The notes under the pieces: model-generated
What the model was told of the DNA's origin: nothing
Database searches by the model: none
What the model saw: only the letters and a program-made list of their open reading frames with translations
Assembly (NCBI GenBank): GCA_011522945.1
Contig: WTHY01000120.1
Coordinates: 28,299 to 43,764 of the forward strand
Direction of reading: 5' to 3'
Source of the DNA: Alphaproteobacteria bacterium
Lineage (GTDB): Bacteria > Pseudomonadota > Alphaproteobacteria > Puniceispirillales > Puniceispirillaceae
DNA length: 15,466 nt
Part shown: positions 1-6,752 of the stretch, piece by piece
How the letters are laid out: each line of letters opens with the position of its first letter
Position numbering within the stretch: the stretch's first letter is position 1
Translations under genes and position numbers: made by a program

Positions 1-62
1 AAATGTGCGACAAGGCGGCGGAAGGCAGCCGCTTCAAGAGCTGTGGTGTCTGGAGATGTCAT
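1..62 (-). CDS. DUF1244 (SMc04008-like) family protein, N-terminal fragment
   Basis: The minus strand carries an ATG at 62 preceded by a perfect AAGGAGG ribosome binding site (about 67-73 on the plus strand) with good spacing. The 20 visible codons read MTSPDTTALEAAAFRRLVAH. The segment ELEAAAFRRLVxHL is the characteristic opening of DUF1244 proteins, small single-domain proteins of alpha- and gammaproteobacteria of unknown function that usually continue with a Cys-containing NLAGFCRNC-like motif; that part lies beyond the window edge. The family call is from memory of the N-terminal signature and rests on few residues. The gene is divergent from mntR and its leader carries a 14-bp tandem repeat. 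Confidence 0.72.
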   Translation of the reverse strand, partial: MTSPDTTALEAAAFRRLVAH

Positions 63-74
63 AAGGTCCTCCTT

Positions 75-151
75 GATGCAGTTGGCCTGATGAAATTGGC
101 CTGTTGAAATTGGCCTGTGGAAATTGGCCAGATGCAGTTAGCCTGATAATA
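75..151. repeat. 14-bp tandem repeat, about 5.5 copies
   Basis: Units at 82-95, 96-109, 110-123, 124-137 and 138-151 share the core TTGGCCTG-T-GAAA, with a half unit GATGCAG at 75-81. The first three units differ at only one or two positions; the last two are more diverged and carry the GATGCAG variant. The array lies immediately upstream of the DUF1244 ribosome binding site, so on the minus strand it sits in the leader or promoter of that gene, each unit reading CAGGCCAA. There are no spacers, so it is not a CRISPR. A change in copy number would alter promoter-to-start distance in 14-bp steps. Confidence 0.85.
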
Positions 152-365
152 GGTGATGCCGCAGGCGACACTAGCAGTCTATTAAAATACATATTGCCAC
201 AGATATAAGCTTCAGCGCCTCCGCCTGCAACTCTAATTACTATTTTGAAGCTTTCCAAATATCTATAGAAATACGAAAAACTTTGCACAGGCTAAATTTA
301 TTGGCTATCTTCCGAACGCTGCTATTTTGGTAATAATAGATAGTGGCCAGAGATGGAGTTCCATA
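152..365. other. Intergenic region between DUF1244 and mntR
   Basis: No convincing ORF. It contains an 8-bp perfect inverted repeat, AAGCTTCA at 207-214 and TGAAGCTT at 246-253, separated by 31 bases, and the candidate mntR promoter. The divergent promoter of the DUF1244 gene should also lie here or within the 14-bp repeat array, but no consensus could be fixed by eye. Confidence 0.5.
283..311 (+). promoter_or_regulatory. Candidate sigma70 promoter of mntR
   Basis: A TTGCAC -35 (283-288) and a TATCTT -10 (306-311) are separated by 17 bases, and the first codon of mntR lies about 55 bases downstream. Both hexamers match only partly, so this is a visual candidate. No clear MntR box was recognised. 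Confidence 0.35.
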
Positions 366-815
366 ATGTCTAACACGCAAAGCCAACAGCCATTGGATAC
401 AGACACGTCAGTGAGTGCTGAGAAATTTGAGCGTATTCGCAGAGCACATCAATCTGAGGTAGCAGAGGATTATGTGGAGATGATAGCAGAGCTGATTGCT
501 GAGACAGGTGAAGCTCGTTCTGTCGACCTCGCGGCACGCTTCGGTGTCACCAGCCCAACAGTAAATGCGACTATACAGCGCCTGCAGCGTGAAGGTCTTG
601 TGGAAAGCCGCCCTTATCGTTCAATTTTCCTAACAGATGCTGGACGTGATTTGGCGTCTGCCTGTAAGGCGCGGCATCAACTTGTGGCTAGTTTTTTAGA
701 AGCGCTTGGTGTTGAAGCTCAGCAGGCAGATGCTGATGCAGAGGGCATGGAGCACCATATTTCTGAAGAGACGCTGGCTGTTTTTGCAAAGTTTCTCGAT
801 CAAAATAAGGCTTAG
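366..815 (+). CDS. mntR: MntR, manganese-responsive DtxR-family transcriptional regulator
   Basis: A 149-residue protein close in length and sequence to E. coli MntR. It has an N-terminal winged helix-turn-helix (about residues 49-95, with VDLAARFGVTSPTVNATIQRL as recognition region) and a C-terminal metal-binding and dimerisation domain containing DAEGMEHHISEETL. By alignment to Bacillus MntR from memory, the manganese ligands are D35, E38, H104, E126, E129 and H130, all present. It is expected to repress Mn uptake and/or activate efflux genes when Mn(II) is bound. The ATG at 366 is preferred because GGAG (355-358) lies 7 bases upstream; a TTG at 327 would extend the frame by 13 residues but has no site. 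It converges on the following membrane glycosyltransferase. No Mn transporter is adjacent in the window. Confidence 0.92.
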   Translation: MSNTQSQQPLDTDTSVSAEKFERIRRAHQSEVAEDYVEMIAELIAETGEARSVDLAARFGVTSPTVNATIQRLQREGLVESRPYRSIFLTDAGRDLASACKARHQLVASFLEALGVEAQQADADAEGMEHHISEETLAVFAKFLDQNKA

Positions 816-821
816 TTGCCG

Positions 822-853
822 AAAATACTTTATTGCGAAATAAAGAATATTTT
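822..853. terminator. Candidate bidirectional terminator between mntR and the GT39 gene
   Basis: A two-part hairpin: CTTTATT (828-834) pairs with AATAAAG (839-845) around a GCGA loop. Beyond a two-base AA bulge, AAAATA (822-827) pairs with TATTTT (848-853). The plus transcript ends in a T-run and the minus transcript also has one, as expected for two convergent genes ending 14 bases apart. The stem is very AT-rich, so efficiency is uncertain. It overlaps the TAA stop of the minus-strand gene (830-832). Confidence 0.5.
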
Positions 854-2290
854 GCTGCGCTGTCTGCGGGCACTAATAGCAACATTCGACTGCCCGATAG
901 GGCCTGTCCAGGTAACAAAATCTGGAACAGGCCTGCTGTCTGGGGCCGTAATGGCTAATGTTGGTTTGACACTATCTTTTGTAAAATTATAGGCACGCTC
1001 AAAATGATTGGTTGGATGATTGTCATGATCAAATACACGCACAATTATATCACGTGGATAAAGATGAAACGGCAGAATCGCAGCTGCAGCCCGACTATCA
1101 GCTAATATCGTCTTCACCTGATAGGCATCGATGTGTGGTATCATATCTGCAGCTAGCATATCCCAGCCACGCAAGCGGCGTAAGGGATCTGACTTTGGCG
1201 TAAACCGGCCGAAATCCCCAAGCGCGACACTTACCGTGACAACAGCTACAAGTCCTGCATTAATGGCGATAGCAAGCAAGCCAGTCCGCGCTATCCAATG
1301 ACGCAATCCGGATGCTGAGGAGAGCCAGCCGGCAAGTAAAATTGTAATTGCCGGATAGGCAGACACAGCCCAATTTGCATTTGCCTCTTTTAAAAATGCC
1401 TGCACACACATAATGACAAGTACAGGCAGGCTAAAGCATGTCAAAAACAAACGTGCTGTTTTCTGACGATAGAGCGCTATGAAGGCAAGACCCAATGTCA
1501 GGGGGCCAAAAACAAAAAACTGACCACCAAGAAATCGGCCTAATTCTGCGAGTGAATAGCTTGGTACAGACAAGTTTGCATTTTCCCCTAAATGCTGGAA
1601 TGTCACAAAGCCATTTGCCAGGTTCCATAATAGATTTGGGCTTGCGGCTATCACAAACCCGGCCAGAAGGGGTGGTAGTAGGTGAGATGCACGCTTTTTC
1701 ATCGTCAGGATGAGATATAGAGCTGCGCCAAGCAGGAAATAAAGCGCTGCATATTTACTCAACATAGCACAGCCAGCTGCAAGGCCAGCAGCAAAGATAA
1801 GTTGGCGTGTTTGGTGATGTCTCTGCTCAGAGGTAATCAGACAGACCAGACCCACCGACCAGAAAAATAGCAATGGTGTATCTGTTGAAATAACAAGGCC
1901 GCCTAGGCCAACAGCTGGCATGACAGACCATAATATTGCTGCAATACGCCCAGCAGAGGCTGTGAATAGCAACCTTGCGGCGCGCCAGAGCACGAGAGAA
2001 ATGGCAAATTGCAGAAGTGTTGCTGGTAGACGTACAGCCCAGCTTGCATGCCCAAATAGCCCATGGCTAAGCCCAATAAGCCACGCAATGAATGGCGGCT
2101 TTGAATAATAGCCAAAGTCTAAATTCTGAGACCAGACCCAGTATTGTGCTTCATCAACACCGAGTGATAGTGGGGTCATAAGTAAGGCCGTAATGCGTGC
2201 CAAAGCTAGGCAGATAAGTGCATATAGCAACCATTTATCTATGGGTGTCCATGTGGTTGATGAAGATGTGATCATCTGATTGTGTGTCAT
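830..2290 (-). CDS. GT39/ArnT-like polytopic membrane glycosyltransferase
   Basis: A 486-residue integral membrane protein of the PMT_2/GT-C fold, with about ten or more hydrophobic segments beginning near residue 20. The first periplasmic loop carries the conserved acidic signature LGVDEAQYW (D46-E47) followed by GYYSKPPFIAWL, typical of ArnT-like lipid-linked sugar transferases that use polyprenyl-phosphate sugars as donors. The acceptor (lipid A, a glycan or a protein) cannot be read from sequence. The C-terminal soluble part is short. Start is uncertain: ATG at 2290 is chosen, while GTG at 2320 would add 10 residues; neither has a strong ribosome binding site. Divergent from sufE. Confidence 0.85.
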   Translation of the reverse strand: MTHNQMITSSSTTWTPIDKWLLYALICLALARITALLMTPLSLGVDEAQYWVWSQNLDFGYYSKPPFIAWLIGLSHGLFGHASWAVRLPATLLQFAISLVLWRAARLLFTASAGRIAAILWSVMPAVGLGGLVISTDTPLLFFWSVGLVCLITSEQRHHQTRQLIFAAGLAAGCAMLSKYAALYFLLGAALYLILTMKKRASHLLPPLLAGFVIAASPNLLWNLANGFVTFQHLGENANLSVPSYSLAELGRFLGGQFFVFGPLTLGLAFIALYRQKTARLFLTCFSLPVLVIMCVQAFLKEANANWAVSAYPAITILLAGWLSSASGLRHWIARTGLLAIAINAGLVAVVTVSVALGDFGRFTPKSDPLRRLRGWDMLAADMIPHIDAYQVKTILADSRAAAAILPFHLYPRDIIVRVFDHDNHPTNHFERAYNFTKDSVKPTLAITAPDSRPVPDFVTWTGPIGQSNVAISARRQRSKIFFISQ

Positions 2291-2427
2291 TCTATTTGGG
2301 TCTGACCTTGTTTCGCACACTCTGCTGCATTAGCTTTAGGGCAGAAGTCGGATAGCTGGCAAGTCCTACTATCCCTCAGGGGCCAGAATAAATATACGAA
2401 ACCCTTGTTATATGACAGGAATTGATG

Positions 2428-2844
2428 ATGCCGGACACTGCTGCTGAGGCTGCTGCTGAAATTATAGAGGAATTTAGCTTCTTTGACGATTGGGCTGATC
2501 GGTATCAGCATTTGATAGATCAAGGTAGGCGCCTTGCCCCTATTGCTGAATCTTATCGTGATGACGCTCATAAATTACAGGGATGTCAGTCGACCGTCTA
2601 TTTCGCTGCAGAAAAGCATGTCACAGGTGTTATTCATTATGCAGCTGAATCTGATGCTGCCATCGTACAAGGCCTCGTTGCGTTATTATTACGCGTTTAT
2701 TCTGGCAGGCCAGCGGCTGATATTTTAGCAACAGAGCCGACATTCCTTCAGGAGATTGGGCTTGATAAGCATCTGTCACCAACACGGAAAAATGGTCTGG
2801 CAAGCATGATGCACGCTATTCGCCGCGCTGCGGAAACTTTGTAA
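2428..2844 (+). CDS. sufE: SufE-family cysteine desulfurase sulfur acceptor
   Basis: A 138-residue protein of normal SufE length. It has the hallmark active-site motif KLQGCQSTVY with the sulfur-accepting Cys53, a position corresponding to Cys51 of E. coli SufE, and the C-terminal region IGLDKHLSPTRKNGLASM, also typical of the family. SufE takes persulfide sulfur from the SufS cysteine desulfurase and hands it to the Fe-S assembly scaffold in the cytosol. Three start codons cluster at 2422 (TTG), 2425 (ATG) and 2428 (ATG); AGGA at 2417-2420 is best spaced for 2428. No other suf genes are in the window, as is common for stand-alone sufE in alphaproteobacteria. Confidence 0.92.
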   Translation: MPDTAAEAAAEIIEEFSFFDDWADRYQHLIDQGRRLAPIAESYRDDAHKLQGCQSTVYFAAEKHVTGVIHYAAESDAAIVQGLVALLLRVYSGRPAADILATEPTFLQEIGLDKHLSPTRKNGLASMMHAIRRAAETL

Positions 2845-3097
2845 TGGTCGCCGCCATATAATAAACTATATGTAAATCGCTGATGGCCATTCTGCGCCGG
2901 TCTGAGTGATGATTTTCCTATTTTTTGCGCTGAGTGGCGCTGATATAGCCATATATGCGGCAGGTACCAATGCTGGTACGTGTATCACAGCTATATTGCC
3001 GGTGCTGCTTTGCCATTATATCGCTAAAAAAGGCACGCAAAAACCATCAGCATGGCGTTCGCTCTGTAGTTATAAAGATAGCGCGAGCCTCACCATA
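2845..3097. other. Geneless stretch downstream of sufE
   Basis: No credible gene. It holds a possible folded element at 2943-2996 and an imperfect hairpin at about 3054-3089 (GGCGTTCGCT against AGCGCGAGCC) that may be a degenerate relative of the adjacent 26-bp repeats. Seen from the minus strand, that hairpin is followed by two T-runs (3039-3043 and 3026-3031 on the plus strand), so this stretch may also terminate the regulator transcript coming from the right. Confidence 0.45.
2943..2996 (+). other. Possible structured RNA element (nested hairpin)
   Basis: Three nested pairings on the plus strand: ATATAGC (2943-2949) with GCTATAT (2990-2996), ATATAT (2951-2956) with GTGTAT (2980-2985, two G-U pairs), and GTACCA (2964-2969) with TGGTAC (2974-2979) around an ATGC loop. 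The two outer-middle stems are separated by C2950 and CACA, and GCGGCAG (2957-2963) bulges out on the 5' side. The G-U pairs favour the plus strand, i.e. the sufE 3' region. Function unknown; AT-rich stems can arise by chance. Confidence 0.3.
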
Positions 3098-3227
3098 ATA
3101 ATGCTGGCGCACGCTCAGCGCCTATATTGCTGGCGCATGCTCAGCGCCTATAATGCTGGCGCACGCTCCGCACCTATAATGATGGTGCGCGCTCCGCACC
3201 TATAATGATGGTGCGCGCTCCGCGCGC
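3098..3227. repeat. 26-bp tandem palindromic repeat, 5 copies
   Basis: Units start at 3098, 3124, 3150, 3176 and 3202. Each begins ATAATG or ATATTG followed by a short hairpin. Units 1 and 2 carry GGCGC/GCGCC arms, unit 4 GGTGCG/CGCACC arms, and unit 3 is a hybrid that pairs fully only on the minus strand (GGUGC with GCGCC, one U-G pair). Unit 5 has GCGCGC (3213-3218) and GCGCGC (3222-3227) around TCC. The array lies directly downstream of, and partly inside, the GlxA-type regulator: the TAG stop (3200-3202) and the last codons (RAPSL) are repeat sequence. No spacers are present. Confidence 0.88.
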
Positions 3228-4207
3228 GGGGTTCTGCCATAACTTTCGCGATAACATTTCGAAAAATGCGAGGCACTCACAAAGCCGCATGCCAATGCCA
3301 CTGACAATATCGACATAGAGGTTTGTCGTAATAAATGGCGTGCGCGCGCAAGTCGCAAATTCAAATAATACCGTGTCGGTGTTGTGTTAAGATATTTCCG
3401 GAAAAGACGCTCCAACTGGCGTGTAGATAAATGCGCCATGCTGGCAAGCTCTGTCTGCGAGAGAGGCTCTTCTAAATGTTTTTCCATTTGCTCTACCACA
3501 GCCAATAATTTTGGATGTGAGACGCCAAGACGAGCGCGCAATTCCATACGTTGACGATCACTCGGGTCACGAATGCGATCATGGATAAATTGATCAGACA
3601 CTGTGGCGGCTAGTTTTTGCCCATGAACTTGAGAGATTAGATATAGCATCATATCAAGAGAGGCTGTGCCACCAGAACAGGTGATTCGTGTATCATCAAT
3701 CTCAAATAATTCGTTTGTAACCTCTAACATGGGGAACTCTTCACTGAGCCCATCAATATTTTCCCAATGGATTGTGCATCTCTTATCATCTAACAAGCCA
3801 GCCGCTGCCATAATATGGGTGCCTGTGCAAATAGCGCCAATGATAGCGCCGCCTCTATCAAGACGTCTTGCAATATTCAAAATCGACTTTTCAATATAGG
3901 CTTTGACATGCACACCAGAGCACAGAAACACCAAACGGCAATCTTGTAGAGTGTCAGGGCTGCCATCAACATTCACCACAACACCGTTTGAGGCTGCTGT
4001 TGGCTCTGAATCCGCTGAGGCAATGACCCATTCAAATAGCGTTTCATTCGACATGCGATTAGCAGCACGTAAAGGCTCAATCGCGGACGAAAAGGCCAAC
4101 ATGGAAAATTCAGGAATCAATAAAAACCCGACTTTTAAAGGGCCGGCATTTGCACTTGCTTGCAAGAGTGCTTTGATGCGGTCATCTCTCATTTGGCCTG
4201 TTTGCAT
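3200..4207 (-). CDS. GlxA-family AraC-type transcriptional regulator (CdhR/GbdR-like)
   Basis: A 335-residue two-domain regulator. Residues about 23-190 form a DJ-1/PfpI-like (GATase1-like) domain with Cys127 in GAICTGTH at the nucleophile-elbow position; residues about 235-330 are an AraC helix-turn-helix pair (LSQTELASMAHLSTRQLERLF and SILSVALACGFVSASHFSKCYRE region). This architecture is that of GlxA, ArgR-type, CdhR (carnitine) and GbdR (glycine betaine) activators. A role in controlling the betaine/MttB genes a few kb away is inference only. ATG at 4207 follows AGAAGAG; GTG at 4228 would add 7 residues without a site. The final codons lie within a palindromic repeat unit. Divergent from the TrmH-type methyltransferase. 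Confidence 0.88.
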   Translation of the reverse strand: MQTGQMRDDRIKALLQASANAGPLKVGFLLIPEFSMLAFSSAIEPLRAANRMSNETLFEWVIASADSEPTAASNGVVVNVDGSPDTLQDCRLVFLCSGVHVKAYIEKSILNIARRLDRGGAIIGAICTGTHIMAAAGLLDDKRCTIHWENIDGLSEEFPMLEVTNELFEIDDTRITCSGGTASLDMMLYLISQVHGQKLAATVSDQFIHDRIRDPSDRQRMELRARLGVSHPKLLAVVEQMEKHLEEPLSQTELASMAHLSTRQLERLFRKYLNTTPTRYYLNLRLARARHLLRQTSMSILSVALACGFVSASHFSKCYRESYGRTPRAERAPSL

Positions 4208-4275
4208 GGCAGCTCTTCTATTATCCACCAGTATAAAACTATCGTTACCCGACGATTTTTAACCCATAATCGAAA

Positions 4276-4298
4276 TTTTCGCCGTAGAATAGCGAAAA
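4276..4298. promoter_or_regulatory. Inverted repeat upstream of the GlxA-type regulator, candidate operator
   Basis: TTTTCGC (4276-4282) and GCGAAAA (4292-4298) form a perfect 7-bp inverted repeat with a 9-base spacer, about 70 bases upstream of the regulator start and about 100 upstream of the divergent methyltransferase. A second overlapping dyad, CGAAA-T-TTTCG, spans 4271-4281. The placement between divergent genes fits a regulator site, but nothing ties it to a particular protein. Confidence 0.3.
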
Positions 4299-4396
4299 AT
4301 GCAATTTGAACCTGTCTAAATTTATTTTTCTAGTTCTATGGCTACACTATGTCAGCTTTGGTGGCACTTACCTACAAAAGCTGGTAAGACAAGCGC

Positions 4397-5236
4397 ATGG
4401 AAGATCACGAATCTGATTTTGAGCCTCGTATCATTACGTCTGCAGGAAATGCAGATGTAAAATTGCTTCGTTCTTTGCATGAACGAAAATTTCGGCGGAA
4501 ATCTGGCTGGTTTTTAGCTGAAGGTGTTCGCATTTGTACAGAAGCTGTGCAGCTTGGTCATGCACCGGTGCGTCTGGTTTATGCTGAAGACAGGCATTCT
4601 GACCCGTTTCTGGTGCCGCTGATTGAGGCCTGCCGAGATGCTGGGGGGCGGACATTGGCTGTCAGTGAAGATTTGCTGGTGCGCATCTCACGCAAAGATA
4701 ATCCACAAACCGTTATTGGGGCTTTTGAGCAAAATTTTATATCGCTTGAGCAGATAGTTCCAAAGGGTGTCTGGGTTGCGCTGGATAGGGTGCGCGATCC
4801 AGGTAATCTGGGCACAATTATGCGGACGGCAGATGCTGTTGGTGCACATGGCATTATTTTGATTGATGAGTGCACAGATCCCTATTCACTTGAGGCTGTG
4901 CGGGCCTCAATGGGCGCCATATTTAATGTGCAAATTGCACAGACAAATCAGGCGGGTTTTCTGGATTTCGCGAGGTCTTTTGACGGGCAGCTTATTGGCA
5001 CGGCTTTGCCAGCGTCTGAAGATTACAGGCTTGCAAACTGGCAAGCGCCCCTGATTTTACTGATGGGGAATGAGCAGGCAGGGTTGCCTGAGACACTTAT
5101 GCAAGCCTGTGACCAGCTAGTGCGTATGCCGATGATGGGCCGCTCAGATAGTCTTAATCTTGCTGTCTCTACAGGTGTGGCGCTGTATGAATATTTGCGG
5201 CATCAACCAGCAAAATCAGGTGGTAGCCCAGAATAA
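4397..5236 (+). CDS. TrmH/SpoU-family RNA 2'-O-methyltransferase
   Basis: A 279-residue protein with an N-terminal SpoU substrate-binding domain (about 14-110, including FLAEGVRICTEA) and a C-terminal SPOUT catalytic domain. The three SpoU motifs are clear: motif 1 DPGNLGTIMRTADAVGA (134-150, with R143), motif 2 LMGNEQAGL (222-230) and motif 3 SDSLNLAVSTGVALYEY (250-266). It should methylate a ribose 2'-OH in rRNA (or tRNA) using SAM through a trefoil-knot site. Target nucleotide is unknown. No strong ribosome binding site precedes the ATG at 4397. The last 34 bases overlap the 3' end of the convergent RlmI-like methyltransferase, which is also an RNA-modification type enzyme. Confidence 0.9.
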   Translation: MEDHESDFEPRIITSAGNADVKLLRSLHERKFRRKSGWFLAEGVRICTEAVQLGHAPVRLVYAEDRHSDPFLVPLIEACRDAGGRTLAVSEDLLVRISRKDNPQTVIGAFEQNFISLEQIVPKGVWVALDRVRDPGNLGTIMRTADAVGAHGIILIDECTDPYSLEAVRASMGAIFNVQIAQTNQAGFLDFARSFDGQLIGTALPASEDYRLANWQAPLILLMGNEQAGLPETLMQACDQLVRMPMMGRSDSLNLAVSTGVALYEYLRHQPAKSGGSPE

Positions 5237-6135
5237 CGTACATAAAGTGCCTGACCGATAGCCCGGCCCTCTTCACCATCTTCTGCAATTGCGATTTCGC
5301 CAGAGGTTAGTGTGCCGTCAAGGCCCTGTAGATGGCTTGCAATTGCACTATGCACAGCCACGGTAGATGTACGAATAGCATATAATGTAGCGACCAAGAA
5401 TAGAGGTGTCTCAGATAAGATTGCCCGGCACCCTGTCAGAAGTTTCGGCAAATCACGACTGAGTTGCCAAACCTCACCTTTAGGGCCGCGCCCATATTTA
5501 GGCGGGTCGAGTATGATGCCATCATAGCTGCGTTCACGTCGTGCCTCTCGTTCCACAAAGCGAATAGCATCATCTGTGATAAAGCGAATAGGCGCATCTG
5601 ACAGGCCAGATAAATCCCGATTTGCAAAGGCTTGAGCCACTGCCTTTTTACTGGCATCAAGATGTGTCACTTCTGCACCGGCAGCAGCGGCATGCAAACT
5701 TGCCACACCGGAATAGGCGAAGAGATTCAAAATGCGTGGCGGCCGATTATGGATCTTTATAAAGGCTGTGATTTGTTCAGCACACCATTGCCAATGCACT
5801 GATTGCTCAGGAAAGAAACCTAGATGGCGAAATGGTGTTGGCATCGCAGCAAATCGCACAGTCTCAAAGCCAAGCTCCCAACTATCTGGCACATGCGGCT
5901 TTAACTGCCATTTCCCGCCTTGTTCACTATCGTCAGCCGAGGCTAAGAATACACCATCAGCGGCATCCCATAAAGATTGCGGCTGGCGTGGCTCCCACAA
6001 AGCTTGCATCTCAGGCCGGACAAAATGAAATCTGCCAAAGCGCTCTAATTTGCGCCCGTGACCTGAATCCACAAGCTGATAATCCTGCCAGTCTGAGGGA
6101 ATTAAATTCTGTCCGATTTTGGCTGTATATTGCAT
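5203..6135 (-). CDS. RlmI-like class I SAM-dependent (rRNA) methyltransferase
   Basis: A 310-residue Rossmann-fold methyltransferase. SAM-binding motif I is LNLFAYSGVASLHAAAAGA (about 136-154) followed by an acidic residue in THLDASKKAV (D160); TDDAIRF holds D189; motif IV is DPPKYGRG (210-217), which resembles the RlmI/RlmK m5C or N-methyl rRNA methyltransferase family. The N-terminal domain is PUA-less and short. ATG at 6135 is chosen since homologues recalled begin shortly before the conserved IPSDWxDYxLxDSG block; an upstream ATG at 6201 would add 22 residues (MTKYFFLSRG onward) and cannot be excluded. Neither start has a clear ribosome binding site. Divergent from the Lrp gene, convergent and overlapping with the TrmH-type gene. 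Confidence 0.85.
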   Translation of the reverse strand: MQYTAKIGQNLIPSDWQDYQLVDSGHGRKLERFGRFHFVRPEMQALWEPRQPQSLWDAADGVFLASADDSEQGGKWQLKPHVPDSWELGFETVRFAAMPTPFRHLGFFPEQSVHWQWCAEQITAFIKIHNRPPRILNLFAYSGVASLHAAAAGAEVTHLDASKKAVAQAFANRDLSGLSDAPIRFITDDAIRFVEREARRERSYDGIILDPPKYGRGPKGEVWQLSRDLPKLLTGCRAILSETPLFLVATLYAIRTSTVAVHSAIASHLQGLDGTLTSGEIAIAEDGEEGRAIGQALYVRYSGLPPDFAG

Positions 6136-6200
6136 GACAGCAAGATGACTGGCTTGGCAGAACTGTGCAACCCCTCTTGATAAGAAAAAATATTTTGTCA

Positions 6201-6239
6201 TTGTTTGTTTTTCTCATGATTGTTAGAATGAATTTCTAA
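6201..6239 (+). promoter_or_regulatory. Candidate promoter and Lrp-type operator of the AsnC/Lrp gene
   Basis: TTGTTT (6201-6206) and TAGAAT (6224-6229) are separated by exactly 17 bases and form a plausible sigma70 promoter. Overlapping the -10 is a perfect dyad TTAGAA-N5-TTCTAA (6223-6239), whose size and AT-rich centre fit Lrp/AsnC sites. The layout suggests negative autoregulation of the gene starting at 6277. If the divergent methyltransferase starts at 6201, the site would also sit on its leader. Confidence 0.42.
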
Positions 6240-6276
6240 AATCAAGGAATAATGACCCTGAAAGGCGCCTGAGCCG

Positions 6277-6741
6277 ATGGATAAGGTAGATAGACAGATT
6301 TTGGCCTTGCTGCAAAAGGATACAGCACAGCCAGTTGCAGATATTGCGCGCAAAGTTGGATTATCTGTGACCCCATGTTGGCGCCGGATTCAGCGCATGG
6401 ATGAGCAGGGTATCATTAAAGGGCGTGTGGCGTTGCTAGAGCCAACAAAGATTGGCCTCGGTATGAGTGTTTTTGTCGCTATTCGTACTGATCAGCATAA
6501 TGCTGAATGGTTAGCGAATTTCGCGGCAGAGATTTCGGCTCGGCCTGAAGTTGTGGAGTTTTACCGCATGTCAGGCGAGGTTGATTATCTGTTGCGTGTT
6601 GTTGTCTCTGATATGGCAGCTTATGACAGTTTCTATAAAGACCTGATTAAGATGCATGGCTTGCGCGATGTCAGCTCGTCTTTTGCTATGGAAGAAATCA
6701 AATATACGACTGAGCTTCCCTTGCCGGCTTTAGAAGGGTAA
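6277..6741 (+). CDS. Lrp/AsnC-family transcriptional regulator
   Basis: A 154-residue protein of standard Lrp length. The N-terminal helix-turn-helix is MDKVDRQILALLQKD followed by VADIARKVGLSVTPCWRRIQRM (residues 19-41), and the C-terminal ligand-sensing RAM domain runs from about 62 to 145, with PEVVEFYRMSGEVDYLLRVVV. The SVTPCWRRIQRM recognition helix is typical of the alphaproteobacterial AsnC-like subgroup. Effector is probably an amino acid, but which one cannot be told. AAAGG (6261-6265) precedes the ATG by about 11 bases. A dyad at 6223-6239 probably mediates autoregulation. It ends 11 bases from the convergent GT4 gene. Confidence 0.9.
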   Translation: MDKVDRQILALLQKDTAQPVADIARKVGLSVTPCWRRIQRMDEQGIIKGRVALLEPTKIGLGMSVFVAIRTDQHNAEWLANFAAEISARPEVVEFYRMSGEVDYLLRVVVSDMAAYDSFYKDLIKMHGLRDVSSSFAMEEIKYTTELPLPALEG

Positions 6742-6752
6742 GAGCTGCGCAC

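Noticed and set aside
207..253. 8-bp inverted repeat AAGCTTCA/TGAAGCTT as an MntR box
   Set aside because: The arms are 31 bases apart and do not match the MntR operator layout I know; noted only within the intergenic description.
34..288. 84-codon minus-strand frame at the window start
   Set aside because: It crosses the DUF1244 start, the ribosome binding site and the 14-bp repeat in a different frame and encodes no recognisable protein.
2906..3205. 99-codon plus-strand reading frame after sufE
   Set aside because: Its C-terminal third is made of the 26-bp repeats read in shifting frames, it has no ribosome binding site or recognisable domain, and it overlaps the end of the regulator gene.
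3098..3227. CRISPR-like array
   Set aside because: Units are directly adjacent with no unique spacers and no cas genes nearby; it is a tandem palindromic repeat.
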